A stretch of DNA of 64,000 nucleotides. Origin: Fasciola hepatica (taxonomy: Eukaryota; Platyhelminthes; Trematoda; Plagiorchiida; Fasciolidae). The DNA lies in contig CANUEZ040000183.1 of assembly GCA_948099385.1 (NCBI GenBank), forward strand, positions 7,564,001-7,628,000, read 5' to 3'. A model generated the notes under the pieces. That model searched no databases and was not told where the DNA came from. It worked only from the letters and a program-made list of their open reading frames with translations. A program made the translations under genes and the position numbers. Of the stretch, positions 46,865 to 58,610 are shown one piece after another; positions within the stretch are counted from its first letter, which is position 1, and the number at the start of each line of letters is the position of its first letter.

Positions 46865-47010
46865 TTAAATTTTCTACAGAACTGGTTTGTATCAATGTTA
46901 TGCCGAGGAATATTACTGTTAAATCCCATGTTGACCGATCTCAGTGAGATATGTTGTACCTCTTCACCGTGATTCTGATCGGCTGGGGCTGCCCAGAAAG
47001 TGAATTTGTT
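46865..47010 (+). repeat. Dispersed repeat R1, copy c (5' half)
   Basis: Shares GGTTTGTATCAATGTT, TTGTACCTCTTCACCGTGAT and CTGATCGGCTGG with other R1 copies. It diverges after this. It is the most degraded copy. Confidence 0.45.
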
Positions 47011-47064
47011 ATCCTGATGTCCATGAAGTGCATGTGGAATCATGATGACTTCTTTCAAGAACTA

Positions 47065-47640
47065 CTAGTCAATTAGTCTCGCCTGTTGCACTGCTTTCTT
47101 AAGTGGAATTGGTGGATATGATTGGGCCTCTTCGGTAGTCGTCTCCACTAGCAGAACAAGTTGGATATGGTCCTCAGTGCATCGCTCGTCCATATCCTCG
47201 GTCACCAATATAAGGCGAATGTGACTGAAATGGTTTCGGTGCATCATCCAGATCTGCAGTCTTGGATGTAACTGAGCGAGTTGTTTGGTAATGATTCCAT
47301 GAGTTAGTCGAAGTTTATTGCCACGGAAGTACTTCACTTCACAGGAATCAAGGCACATTGGTGATGACTGCAATCTTCTTTACTTGAATAGAATGACTGG
47401 GATCTTCTTTGTGGTCCCATACACTGCATCACAAAGTCATAGCAGGCAACTGCTGAGAAAAGTCTCCAAATAGGACACCGTTTTCAGGTTGGTAGTTATC
47501 AGATCGCTTTTACCGTAGTTCTCTGCTGTACCATTAGAGCACGAGTGGTTTTGTGCTGCGCGCGGATACCAGCATCCAATTCTGCCTACCCAAACAGTCA
47601 AATGTGCCGCTCAGAATAGTGATCCGTCATTGGTGCCGAT
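47065..47640 (-). pseudogene. pol: Gypsy G7 integrase fragment
   Basis: The frame 47373-47065 has CEVKYFRGNKLRLTHGIITK, FSHIRLILVTEDMDER and an acidic TTTEEAQSYPPIPLK tail, matching the integrase C-terminus of G4 at 12.9-13.3 kb. Upstream, in broken frames, are NGTAENYGKSDLITTNLK (third catalytic block, Glu kept) and GTNDGSLF near the second catalytic block. G7 and G4 belong to the same gypsy lineage. The rest of pol is absent or unrecognisable. Confidence 0.75.
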
Positions 47641-48371
47641 TACTCGCGGAATTCTTTGCAGAATGAATCACCTGAATTACAAACGAAGGAAGATTTCCAA
47701 CCATTTGAGGTGTGGCTTTATCAGAACGAAGGTGTGCCAAAGGTTCAGCAATGAGCCACAAATTCCCGTATAAGCCTTCGGCCAGGGAATGTTATTCTCG
47801 GGACAGGGGTTGCAGTTGTTTGACCTTGAATTGGCTTCGCGAAGACGCGTTGCGGTTCATTACCATAGTGTGGATGTACATGTACGTATCTAATTCCTAC
47901 CATCAACACATCTATCACACCAGTGACTTTATTTTCTCCACATAAAAACGGTCATTGTGCAGTTCATACAAAACCGACTTGCGCAATGGAGATGGTGTGA
48001 CAAGTCAGTCACCGGAACAAAGTGATCGATCGGGTTGTATACTGAATTTATCTCGCAGCTCAAAGTGTTGAGGGTACTTCCGTTTCACCCCGGGTCGCCA
48101 TTCCCTTCTTGATCGCCGAAATCACTGGGTGCAGTGGTTTCTTGAGGTTTCTTAACTCCTCCCTCGAAATCTAAACAACTGAGGAAATGAAGTTACATTT
48201 TTTCTGCCACTGTGAAACTCGAACACCTTGCGAAAATAACAGCTTCAGAAATTGTGTTGTCGGGTCGATGCAGAATACTGTCGTTATAGCCAGCCAGAAA
48301 AACGCTTCATCATTGCCTCATAGCTTCCGCTAAAAAGACGATCGACTTGGATGGTGTTGTTTGATCCGAAC
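47641..48371. other. No recognised feature
   Basis: Possibly decayed upstream integrase of G7 at its left end; otherwise unassigned. Confidence 0.4.
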
Positions 48372-48640
48372 ATATGCTTGCGCGCACGCATGCTTGATCT
48401 ACACCCCGTGTGATCATGGTTGCAGGCCTGCAGTCGTGCACACACGTACACAGCTGACGCTAGTCGCGCTTTGTCCTGGGCACCTCCGACAAATCAGATA
48501 GTACCACGTGTTGCACGACCTTGCACAAATTAATCTGATTGTATCGTTATCTTATGCTTTCGGTTGCAGACAGCGTTGACGACGCACTTGCATGCGCGTC
48601 TGCGTTTCCATTTGCATGTCAGTACCTGCTTTTGCCGTAC
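48372..48640 (+). repeat. Dispersed repeat R2, copy c
   Basis: Shares TTGATCTACACCCCGTG, GTGCACACACGTACACAG, ACCACGTGTTGCACGACCTT and TTAATCTGATTGTA with R2b and R2a. Confidence 0.7.
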
Positions 48641-48937
48641 AATCCCTCTGAACACACGTCCAACCGTACACGCATGCCTTCCTCCTACTTACTGAAATCG
48701 GGAAAACAACAAACAGGAATCGGACAGCTTTATGGTCGATGACAGTCGTGCATTTGAGTTCGAAGAAGCACTTCTGAAGGGGACGGAAGACCCATACAAT
48801 TGCCGAGACCTTCATGTGCCCAGCAATGTCCTCTCTGTGCAGCACTGAAATGACCGTTTGTTATCCCCACTTTGTCAAAGGAAACGAAAAAGAAGCCACC
48901 GAGAAGCAGTAGGTGGTGCGCTAGAGGGGGCACCCGC

Positions 48938-49621
48938 TTCCGACTATCTTCTCACACAGCCACCATCATTTAGTCAATTTGACCTAGTTCGTGACACGAA
49001 CAAATACCGACATGCAATCATCGGTTGTGCCCCATGAGGATAGCGAGCCCATGATAAATGAAAGTTACCGGAGTTGCACAAACGTCATGAAGAAATTTCT
49101 GTCATGTGGAACGGTTTCCCATCCCTGAATGACAGAATCACTACGCCTCCACCGTTACTATCACCAGTATTCGAAGATTCACATCCTGAATACTTGGGTA
49201 TCGAGAAGATGAACATGGCTAGCTCGGTCGAATTTTCGGTGGCCAGAGTTGAACACTGATTTGTGTCGTATTGTTAGATCATATATTAGTTGCATGCATA
49301 CACAAAATTCATTCGCGGCCATCAAATTATACCCCATGGTTGATGTCCTCAGAGCCCTTGCAATTACTGTGATCCATTCTTAGACGAGTATTTCACACTA
49401 GTCACTAGTCATTGACACTCTCGTTGAGCGGAAGTCGATTTCACCAACACTCCAACTAGTTATTCTACCATTACGGCTTTTCGTAAGAACTTCAGTCGAG
49501 AAGTCGTTTCGCGTGCAATCGTTACCGACAAATGGAGTGATTTCTCAACGAAAAAAATCATCGATTGGTTTGCATTAACAATGATAACTCCACCTAGGCA
49601 TCTACAATCGAACGGAGAAGC
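48938..49621 (+). repeat. Left arm of 684-bp perfect inverted repeat
   Basis: Base-for-base identical, with no gap, to the reverse complement of 54483-55166; I compared the lines of both arms directly and found no mismatch. The arm carries a decayed gypsy integrase (G8a). The inner spacer is 4861 bp. No target-site duplication is seen outside the arms (CCCGC versus ATTAG). Confidence 0.97.
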
Positions 49622-49750
49622 TGAAACTTTGAAGAGTACAGTTACCACTGCTTGCCTCAATACTTTAGACTGCTAAACTGGATTGTTTACGATTTGCTAT
49701 CGCAAAAAAGAAACCCTCCATCCAACCTCAGTATTGCTGACACGGTGTTT
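49070..49750 (+). pseudogene. pol: Gypsy G8a integrase
   Basis: The zinc-binding region reads HEEISVMWNGFPSLNDRITT, then PPPLLSPVFEDSHP and YLGIEKMN, ending at a TGA (49258-49260). The core resumes with TITAFRKNFSREVVSRAIVT, the second catalytic block VTDKWSDFS (Asp kept) and TPPRHLQSNGEAE (Glu kept). After the arm ends at 49621 the homology continues in degraded form (TICYRKKETLHPT) until the RTE-like element begins near 49760. The middle of the core, with the first Asp, is lost. Confidence 0.8.
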
Positions 49751-49759
49751 CCACCATAT

Positions 49760-52125
49760 TCAAGCAATAAGACGGAGACACGGATGCTCACACACCGACA
49801 GTCCTCACCTATCTTCTACCATTAATGGCCATGTTTCTGAGTCGTACGAAAGAACGGATCTAACAACCGCATTGTACACTCGACCCCTGACAGAAACTCA
49901 GATGTCAAGTTGACGCCACAGATGACGGAGGTTAGCAAAAGCGAAACGTGCCTTCTGTAAATGCGCTGACACTTCATCCGATATCTGTCCACTGGGTGTG
50001 ATGTAACTTCTCAGGTAACAAAACTTAACAACTTCAGCTAGAGCTTCCCCCGCCAACGCAAGCACCGGCCTAGAGCTAATCCAGTCCTGTAATAGCACTT
50101 TACATTTCGAAGGTGCAAAACGCATCGAAAACTTTGCCACACTGTTGTTTGGGTAATCTTGAAAAACTTGCTACATACCTGGATCTTCACCCAGAAGAAA
50201 GATACCGTCCGCGTGTTCTAAGTTAGACAGTTTAGTGTCTGAGAAAAGACCGATGCCGCTATTCTCATACGAGGATAGGGCTATCTCAAGAATCAATTCA
50301 ACTACGAAATCGAAGAGGAGGGGCGAAAGAGGACAATCCTGACGAACACCACTTCCCGTGATGAACTGGGATGAAAGATCACCGTGAACACGAACTCGGC
50401 TTTAGATGTTTGCATACAAGCACTGGAAAAAGAGGAATGAATTTCTGGGTTACACTATTCAATGAAAGGCCTCGCCAGAGGACTGTGTGGTAGACTGAGT
50501 CGAACGCCGCTTTCAGATCAAGAAAGACAAATGTTGTGGGCCTACTGAAGATGTGTCTGTGCTCTAAAAGCTGTCAAAGAGTAAAGATATCGTCGGAACA
50601 GCCCCGGCCGTGTCTGAAACCGGTTTAATTCTCACTCGTACATATTTCACAGGTACTGGGTAATCGGTGGAGAATAAGGCCGGTGAGCAGTTTAGGAGCG
50701 ATACTTACCAAGCTAATTTCTCTGTGGTTTTCGCGAGAGGACCTGTCATTTTTCTTGTAAATCGAAGTAATCACCGATTCACGCCACTCCTTGGGAATCT
50801 CCACTTTCCCCGATTGCCCGGAGGAGTTTTGTTGAATCCGAAATCAAAGCTTTGCCTCCATCTTCAAAAAAGATAGTGATAACCCATCCAATCCAGGGGC
50901 CTTGTAACTTTCCAAGTAATCTACCTCATGCATAACTACCATTTCTGATGGAAGAGTGATATCCACCTAAGTCGTTTCTCTTGCAGATATATTCGGAAGG
51001 TCCAGGGTTGAAGTTGGTCAAATGAATCGTTCCTTAAAGTGCTACACCCAAAGGTTCAGACAAAGTCCCTGAGAGTCAATCACTGAACCTTCGAATTCCT
51101 TGAATAACTCACTTGCACCAGGCTTCAGTGGACCAATACCTTCAGTTAAACGGTAGAGGTTGCGAGTATTCCCAACAGACTCAGCCTTCTCCATTTGCGT
51201 ACATTTCGCAATCCACCACTCCTCGCGGTCATTTTTCAGGCTCCTAGTCATTTGGCTCCTCAGGGACTTACGTACTTCACTGAACGTGGTATCCGGATGG
51301 ACGGATATGTGAGCATCTAACAGAGCAACTGATGCCGAAAATATCAGTCGAATCATGTGCGCCATCAGAGGTGGAGTGCAAAACCTCCTTGTTCTGTTGC
51401 CAGCGTTCATCTGGGTCTTAGACATCCGGCTGCATTGATAACCGCGTGGACAACTCTGTCTAAAATGTAGATCGACGGTTGTTGTCTGGAAGCAGCTGCG
51501 CGAAACCGGTCACCCTAGTGTTGGTGCGACCACGGACGAGACATAAACAGAAGTGCGCACGTAACAAGGAGTGGTCTGAGTCCACAGGGATAGACTAAAA
51601 TGAGTGAAAATCTTGTGACCGATGCAATGTAGTCCAATGTTGGGAAGACACAGGAGGACGCCATGTGAGCCTATTCCTCTTCTTATGGCAGGAATTTGTA
51701 CTGACTAGAAACAATCTGCGGTTAGAGCACAGCGGGATGAGATGACCGCCGTTGTCGGTGCAATCGGCTGGGATAACAAACAGGCTTCCAGTGTGCATTT
51801 GGGTATGTCCCAAACGGCCAACTTGTTCGTTGAGATCACCGTCAACGACTACCACATCTGTAGAACGCAGGCTCTGAAGCAGCTGAGACAAATCCTGATG
51901 GAATTCGTTCCTGATCTCAGAGGAGCTGCAGTCAGTCGGCACATACACAGACACGACAAACACGCATCGGTGCTTCAGTTTTTTGCTGTTGACACGAACA
52001 GAACCGTTCAACCAAACTGCGCACAAACGACTGCTGACCATTTTGAAAGTGTTAAGAGTTCTCCTGAGGACAGCCTGTTACCTTATCTGAGACAGTGTGC
52101 GAAAGTTTTGGGTAGCCAAGTAAAG
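49760..52125 (-). mobile_element. RTE-like non-LTR retrotransposon (EN-RT)
   Basis: Minus strand. Endonuclease near 52125-51450: a LATQNFRTL start, then directly SSRLCAVWLNGSVRVNSKKL, VVSVYVPTDCSS, VVVDGDLNEQVGRL and RLTWRPPVSSQHW. Comparison with the known family suggests 50-60 residues are missing between the first two blocks. RT follows in broken frames (GPLKPGASELF near 51100; KLISDSTKLL near 50850), ending with FAPSKCKVLLQ, CYLRSYITPSGQISDEVSAH and KARFAFANLRHLWRQLDI at 50140-49898. It lies wholly inside the spacer of the inverted repeat. Confidence 0.85.
51595..52125 (-). pseudogene. RTE-like endonuclease with internal deletion
   Basis: The frame from a Met at 52041 is open for 148 codons. 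Catalytic block GDLN is intact (VVVDGDLNEQVGRL); the terminal SDH block lies in another frame. The LATQNFRTL block about 85 bp upstream corresponds to the start of the endonuclease (LATLNVRTL in relatives, from memory), too close for the normal spacing, hence an internal deletion. Confidence 0.75.
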
Positions 52126-52199
52126 TGAACACTTAGGCTTGAGGGATGCATTCGACTTATGCCCGACTCCCACACTACTGCTTTCTTCAGAGCTTCAGT

Positions 52200-52960
52200 T
52201 ACCCGTGGCTTTCTGTATGGATCTTAAATTAAAGAAGGAAAAATTAGTAAGGCCCTTAACAAGAAAGAAGCTGGAGGTATCTGGGCAAATCGTACTTCGC
52301 CGCTGCCCACAACGAAAAAGGGTTTTTCTTTGAGAGCACTCACCGGAGCCTTTGACTCAAAAGCCTGACCCACAGGGCAGTAGGACGTTAACCCAGCACG
52401 GGAAGATTATCGAAGAACTTGTGAAGGAAGTTGTTTTAGTCTGTCACACGAAACCTGTTTGTCGCAAGCATTCAGTGTTGTATCACCAGGTGCTTTTTTA
52501 TCAGTCAGCTCTTCACATTTAGTCCTCAGCCCCATGTACTTAATAAAGCAAGCGGAACGTGGATAGGGCAGCATCCTTTGGGCCGGGGCTGTCCAGCTTT
52601 GACGGCGATAGCTGTCAAATGAAGTGCGATGACTTGTCCTACGGCGAGAGAAACCTCAGGTATTCCACTCCTACATCCATCTGGTGGCGGTTTCTAGAGA
52701 GGTAAACTGTTTCTGTCCGTGTTTATTCGGTGTTGTGTCCTCTCCAGGAGCATAGTGGTTAAAGCCAGATGTCACCGAGGTATTGGTTCGAAGACTGGAC
52801 TTGGTCTGACATCTACCCATCAAACGGTCAGGCACGATTTCACCTCCGGCTTAAGGAAACCATCCTGCATAGCTCTTTGGATCACGGAAACAAACAAGAC
52901 ATCACACCACGCCAAGAAGCAATCTCGTCAATCTCCCAGAGTACTGAGTACTCCTAGTAT
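52200..52960 (+). repeat. Dispersed repeat R3, copy b
   Basis: Contiguous homologue of 5440-6020 plus 6766-6880. Key blocks: GCCTTTGACTCAAAAGCC, GCAAGCGGAACGTGG, ATGAAGTGCGATGACTTG, GTAAACTG, GACTGGACTTGGTCTGACAT and GGAAACCATCCTGCATAGCT. It lies just beyond the 5' end of the RTE-like element on the minus strand, so it might be that element's upstream region, but R3a has no such neighbour. Confidence 0.75.
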
Positions 52961-53889
52961 TATTCGGACACTAAAAGTATTTTCAAGCAACACCTGAAAA
53001 GCAAAAAATCAGAACACTGACGAACATTCGAGGTGGAATCCCGTAAACTTGAAATCTTCTACCCCAAGAACATTCAAAAGAACGGAATGGTAATCAAATA
53101 AGATTAGGTTGATACATTCAGATATGATTCACCTCGTGGCTCTCAACTCGTGTACGTGAAAAAGGACTGTAGTGAGAAGACCATTGTGATTTCACTGCAA
53201 ATGCGTTTATCGATAAGGTACGTACGAATTACACGCGTATGTGCGCGCGCGCCTGTAATATCAGCAAACTGCAGATCGATATATGTACGAAGAGAACATG
53301 CGCGAACGAATTTGAGGAGACAAGCAGAAAATTCAATCTGATCGAAACTGATCAGACTGAGGCAGTTCTGATTGATGTAGAAATGAGCAAACACTCTACA
53401 GGATGAACTACACAGTTTTCGAACTGAAAAGTGAAAACCTTTTGAAGTCAAATATTTGAGGTCAGTAAAATTGCTTACCGAACATGCCACCTCCTTTTGG
53501 GGAATACCGTTGCAAAGGAAGTGGGCTGATGACCAGTTTATTCAAATGGCAAAATGTCCGAATCCTCGGGGTAGTTCAGCTGGAATAACGTATTCGATGC
53601 CGCATGTGATAAGCAACGACACACCGTTTTATACGCCACATCTTCAAATTCTATGTTTACTTCGATGGGCATTTTCGGGATCACTGGGCAGTTAGAACAG
53701 GCGCCAATTTCTGTGTTGCCGGAGGAAATCCTCTGGATACCTTTTTTCCGGCAAAGCATTGTAGTTAGTTTCTATCCTTTAGGGAATTTGTTATCAGAGC
53801 ATAACTGAGGCGCTCCGTAGAAAATTCCTCGTATTAAATTTCGCTTCTGCTATATGGGTACGAAACTTTGAAAGTGAGTATACTATCCC
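52961..53889. other. No recognised feature
   Basis: Short frames only, including 115 codons on the minus strand (53143-53490) of unknown nature and its antisense shadow. Confidence 0.45.
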
Positions 53890-54076
53890 CGTCAGGTTGG
53901 TTTTTGGTAGATAATCCGCTCTGTCGATGCTTTCGAGCATCTTTGCTTGCCTATATATTCATGGCCGAAGGTAAAAACAACACGTTGAATTCAAGTATCA
54001 GTTGCTCGTTGATGAATAAAAGATACGTCGATGATATCCTCTGCCTAGTGTCGCAGAAGCGAAATTTAATACGATG
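53890..54076 (+). pseudogene. Penelope-like reverse transcriptase fragment (D)
   Basis: A plus-strand frame gives ASLLAYIFMAEG (PLLANIFMxxLE region) followed by NKRYVDDILCLVSQK, the PLE catalytic box with YVDD intact. The block before it is degraded where GVAMGSPLGP is expected. It lies in the spacer of the 684-bp inverted repeat, next to gypsy G8b. Confidence 0.68.
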
Positions 54077-54259
54077 ATGCTCGTCAGAAAATGTTTACCA
54101 ATATTCTGATTTTTCGCCCACTCAGGTGGTACCCGAAGGTATAACGTGTAGAAAATCACTACTTCAACCTATCAAACTATGTATTATTTTGCAAAATGTC
54201 CCTAGGAGTGCGTAGTATACTGGAAATAGTTAACGTCACCCTAGCCCTCTGTACAGTCG

Positions 54260-55090
54260 TTACTCATTCCCCCGATGATAAGGAACTTGCACTGATCTCG
54301 AACTTACCAAACTTGACCTCACCACTCGATTCCGGAACAGAATAACCGGATTCTCGCCAATTGTCAAATGGATGGCACTTCTTGATCGCATGAGAAAACG
54401 ATAGACATTCCTATTTGGCTCGTCTGAAATATTGACGCAACTAGGAATATTTGTACTCTTGAAAGTCCGGAAAAAGGTTTTGGCTTCTCCGTTCGATTGT
54501 AGATGCCTAGGTGGAGTTATCATTGTTAATGCAAACCAATCGATGATTTTTTTCGTTGAGAAATCACTCCATTTGTCGGTAACGATTGCACGCGAAACGA
54601 CTTCTCGACTGAAGTTCTTACGAAAAGCCGTAATGGTAGAATAACTAGTTGGAGTGTTGGTGAAATCGACTTCCGCTCAACGAGAGTGTCAATGACTAGT
54701 GACTAGTGTGAAATACTCGTCTAAGAATGGATCACAGTAATTGCAAGGGCTCTGAGGACATCAACCATGGGGTATAATTTGATGGCCGCGAATGAATTTT
54801 GTGTATGCATGCAACTAATATATGATCTAACAATACGACACAAATCAGTGTTCAACTCTGGCCACCGAAAATTCGACCGAGCTAGCCATGTTCATCTTCT
54901 CGATACCCAAGTATTCAGGATGTGAATCTTCGAATACTGGTGATAGTAACGGTGGAGGCGTAGTGATTCTGTCATTCAGGGATGGGAAACCGTTCCACAT
55001 GACAGAAATTTCTTCATGACGTTTGTGCAACTCCGGTAACTTTCATTTATCATGGGCTCGCTATCCTCATGGGGCACAACCGATGATTGC
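54260..55090 (-). pseudogene. pol: Gypsy G8b integrase
   Basis: The same integrase as G8a through the identical arm, including the same TGA after VARVEH. Beyond the arm it continues in an open frame to 54260: NGEAKTFFRTFKSTNIPSCV, then FLMRSRSAIHLTIGENPVIL and FRNRVVR, the usual core end and C-terminal blocks. This continuation is better preserved than in G8a and differs from it by about a third of positions. Confidence 0.82.
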
Positions 55091-55166
55091 ATGTCGGTAT
55101 TTGTTCGTGTCACGAACTAGGTCAAATTGACTAAATGATGGTGGCTGTGTGAGAAGATAGTCGGAA
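54483..55166 (-). repeat. Right arm of 684-bp perfect inverted repeat
   Basis: Exact reverse complement of 48938-49621. Identity ends at 54482/49622 on the inner side and at 55167/48937 on the outer side. Confidence 0.97.
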
Positions 55167-57734
55167 ATTAGAGCCAACTGTGACTATGAGTAACGAGACA
55201 AGTAATTCGCGTACTGTATGGATTACACTTTCTATGCCAAGATGAAACTCCATGACTGAACCTTAGCTGCTGACGGAGTTGCTAGATAACTGTGAGAAGT
55301 TTAAATGAATTTAAAAGCTGCACAGTCTGTCACCACGGTTGGAATCAAGCTCATAGCTATACGTACGAGTACCAGCCCATAATACTGCTAACAGTTCACA
55401 CTGGGTTCGGGAATATCCACTTTCGGAAGAACTGAGTCATCAGAGAACGCAGAACACCGGTATACTAACTTGTTCTGGGTCATCTCCAATGCCAGTAGGT
55501 GATTCTTCTGAAGTAACTTTTGATTGGAAAAGTTACAGGAATGAGTGAACAACACTATGTGTTGGTGTGAAGTGAAGTGCGTTATGCGAAATCTGTTAAT
55601 ACACTCGTAACCAAAGAAATATCTGTCAAATGAATAGGCCTTATGATGGGGGCAGCTATGGTTGATAAAATAGAAATAAGTCGGGTATAATACTTCAGTG
55701 GGCTCATTAGTGAACGTAAGTCAGTGAGCGATTTAAAAAAAAACATTGGATTTGGGTACAAAATATTTTGAGGTATAGGTGAATGCCACGTGCAATAGTG
55801 GAATAAATCAAACAGGAGAATACGTGAATAGGAAATTCAGCGATAATTCAAAAGCTCGAGAATTCAGGTTCCAGAGCCTATTGCAGATCAACCAAATTTG
55901 CGAAACCTCGATACCAATCGCAAAAATGAAACCTAAACACTTCCGCAAGTGTTTCGCGGTATATTGAACACCTGTTCAAAAATCGCGAACGCAAATAAGT
56001 TAGTCAGTTTTTTGAGTCCCGAACTACAAGCACGAACGCACGAGGTACTACTGTACATATTTACGGGGAGTGATATTGTTGTGTCCAGTTTTGAGACCGT
56101 TATTCATGCGTACGCGATCTACGCACATGAACGCTCCATCGGCATGCACGACCAAAAGTCACCTCGCTAACCAGTCAGTAACATCCCTGCTCGAACACGT
56201 ATCCACTATGTTGGTTGTATACTTGCCCGTTGACTTGGTGGTGCAGCTTTCAAGTTCAGCATGCTGCCATACGATTAGAGTAAACTTCACGCAATAAACG
56301 TGTTATTACCCAGCCATTCTACTTACTTCTGAGCACAAAATGACATCCTCAGCATCCTCATTACGAAATAGTGGCCTACTTACTTACCGCTTTGGATCGG
56401 TTGTGTACTGATTTCGCTTTACAAGTGACGGCAAAACGCTGGAACTAAGGGGAAAAAAGTCATTTTTTGCTCCCAAATTTCTTCCAAGTAGTGTGACCCT
56501 GCTGACGATGAGACTACTGACTGCGTCATTGCCGTGCCGATAAACCTAGTGATCCATCAGTTAAAATTGACTGCTATCGCACACGCACAGACATTACTGT
56601 GGCTTGGCCTGCACCATGGAAGGGTTGCTGCAACTAATAAGACTGCCGCCCTGAGCCACACACGTTTGTTGATCCGTTGCAGCTGAGCGATGCTGCCTGG
56701 TCGCAATCGATCGCATGTATCTCTTGTTTTGTCCTGCTCCATTGTTCTAGCGAGAAGACTCTAGAGAATTTCCCGCCGTCGCATCATCTCAGTTTACTAG
56801 CGCAGAACAATTTATAAAGGAAGAAACAGTCACAGTCACTAATCATTGCCACACAAATCAACTGGTTCATACTTGCATGAGTAGGCTGTATTCTGATTGA
56901 TTGATTGGTATTATGACCAGCTTGCAATTGACGGGAATCCCGTTGCGTCTTATCCATCCGTTACCTTGTTGCTCGCGGATCCACTGACTGAAGCAGTGCG
57001 CCGTAACCTGGGCAGGCACTGACATGACACGGGACTTGGCTGACTATCGGCCACGAGTCAGCACAAACCCTCGCATTGCTTACGGTTACTTATAGGTGAG
57101 GCACTTGCGTGCTTGCTTATTTACTTGATTACTCACGCGCAAATACACGGATTCGCTACGTACTGTGTTCGACCTAGATTTCAAATGCGACAGATACTAC
57201 TGAGAAATAAAAAAAACAAGATTACGTATGGCTTTTTGGACTCTACCTAGGAACTGAGGGAAGAGATCTTCGATACCCCACAACTGCAGTGGAAATTTCT
57301 ACCGCAGGAAATCGTTTTGTCGCTGGATAAGCGCTGAAGTCGCCGCACAAATGTACACAGCGCGGTACAGATTTTCCCAAACTATACAGATGCGGGACCA
57401 AACCCCAGACGCGTTATTCTCACGCGCTTGTCAGAGGCTGCTGTGGAAGTATTCTTGATCCACCTGGTCGCCTCAGGGGTTTGCAGTGACATCGATCTTT
57501 CGGAGAAAGCATTGTCCCGATAGCCTTTTGGATGTATTCTATCTAAGGCTTACTCTGTTGCTTGATTTTGACCATGCTTTGTTTATTCGGTTGCACGCGT
57601 TTTATTCACTTCAAAAGGAACGGAGTTTCCACCGACTACGCTCTGATACACGTTTCATTTTTTACTGCACGTAGGCGCTTAGCTCGTTTCCCTTTCACCA
57701 CTGCGTTCGTTCACCACTCACGTATGTGGGAGCT
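55167..57734. other. No recognised feature
   Basis: Short frames only. 55960-56200 and 56560-57110 are rich in GCACGAACG/CGATCGCATG motifs reminiscent of R2, without alignable homology. 57480-57730 may be decayed upstream sequence of G5. Confidence 0.4.
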
Positions 57735-58610
57735 TGTGGTCGAAACAATGCATGCAGTGTCAACGATCAAAAGTGCGCAGGCACATAGTTTTAACTATCG
57801 GTGCTTTTATCCGTTTTGATCATATCCACGTAGACGTTGCAGGCTCACTGACTCCATCATACGACCATAACTATTTATTAAGGTACTGACAGGTTTACTA
57901 GATGGCTCGAAGCTATTTTTGTCTCTGTCATCACGGTCAAATCAGGGCTGTGATATCTGGTATAATGATGGATAGTTCTGTGTGGCTTTTCTCCTGTCAT
58001 TATTATCCTTCGGGGGTATCAACTTGAGTCTGGTCTCTTATTACTAATGCATATGCTGAGTACGGAATGCATTCTGACAATCGCATACCATCCGGCATCG
58101 AATAGTCTAGTCAAACGTTTCCATCGCCAACTCAAAGCTATTCCTAAACTCACAAGAACCTCTATCCGTAAGAAACGTTACTACCAGTTCCGCCCGGTAT
58201 CAGAACTTGCTTAAAAGCAGATACTCAATGTTTCGCCGCGGAACTTGTCTACCTTATGACACTGCGACTGTTGCTGATAAGAAATTCACTTATCACACAG
58301 ATTTACATTTATTGTGTGTCTGTCTACATGGAAAATATCGCTCCGGAGCAGACTCAAATGCAGTGACGACAGGTTTTTGTTCCTACTTAACTCGGAACCT
58401 GTTCACATTTATTCATTCGTGTTGATTCGGTGCTTTAACTATTACAGCAGCCTTCAGAAGATCCATATCGGGTGTTTTCTCGTCACAATAAGACCTTTAA
58501 GGTTGATCGACATGGCGACTTCGATATTGTCAGCTTTGTTCGTCTTAAAGCGGCGTAGGCTGATGAGAACGTATCGTCCACTGACATGAGACTCGACGTT
58601 AACCCTGCTT
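57735..58610 (+). pseudogene. pol: Gypsy G5 integrase
   Basis: Blocks in plus-strand frames: SKQCMQCQRSKVRRH (end of the zinc-binding domain), FDHIHVDVAGSLTPSYDHNY (first catalytic Asp), LRGYQLESGL where TDRGxQFES is expected (Asp lost), IAYHPASNSLVKRFHRQLKA (expected SNGxVERFHRQLK; Glu is Lys), AAELVY, and the C-terminal PYRVFSRHNKTFKVDRHGDF then VRLKAA. This is a distinct gypsy lineage with a chromatin-type IN tail of the DxVSVDRLKPA form. Upstream RNase H/RT are not recognisable. Confidence 0.8.

Noticed and set aside
51742..52128. 128-codon plus-strand frame
   Set aside because: Antisense shadow of the RTE-like endonuclease, whose minus-strand frame carries recognisable catalytic blocks.
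48938..55166. Reading the 684-bp inverted repeat as the terminal inverted repeats of one DNA transposon
   Set aside because: The arms contain gypsy integrase, no transposase frame occurs in the spacer, and no target-site duplication flanks the arms.
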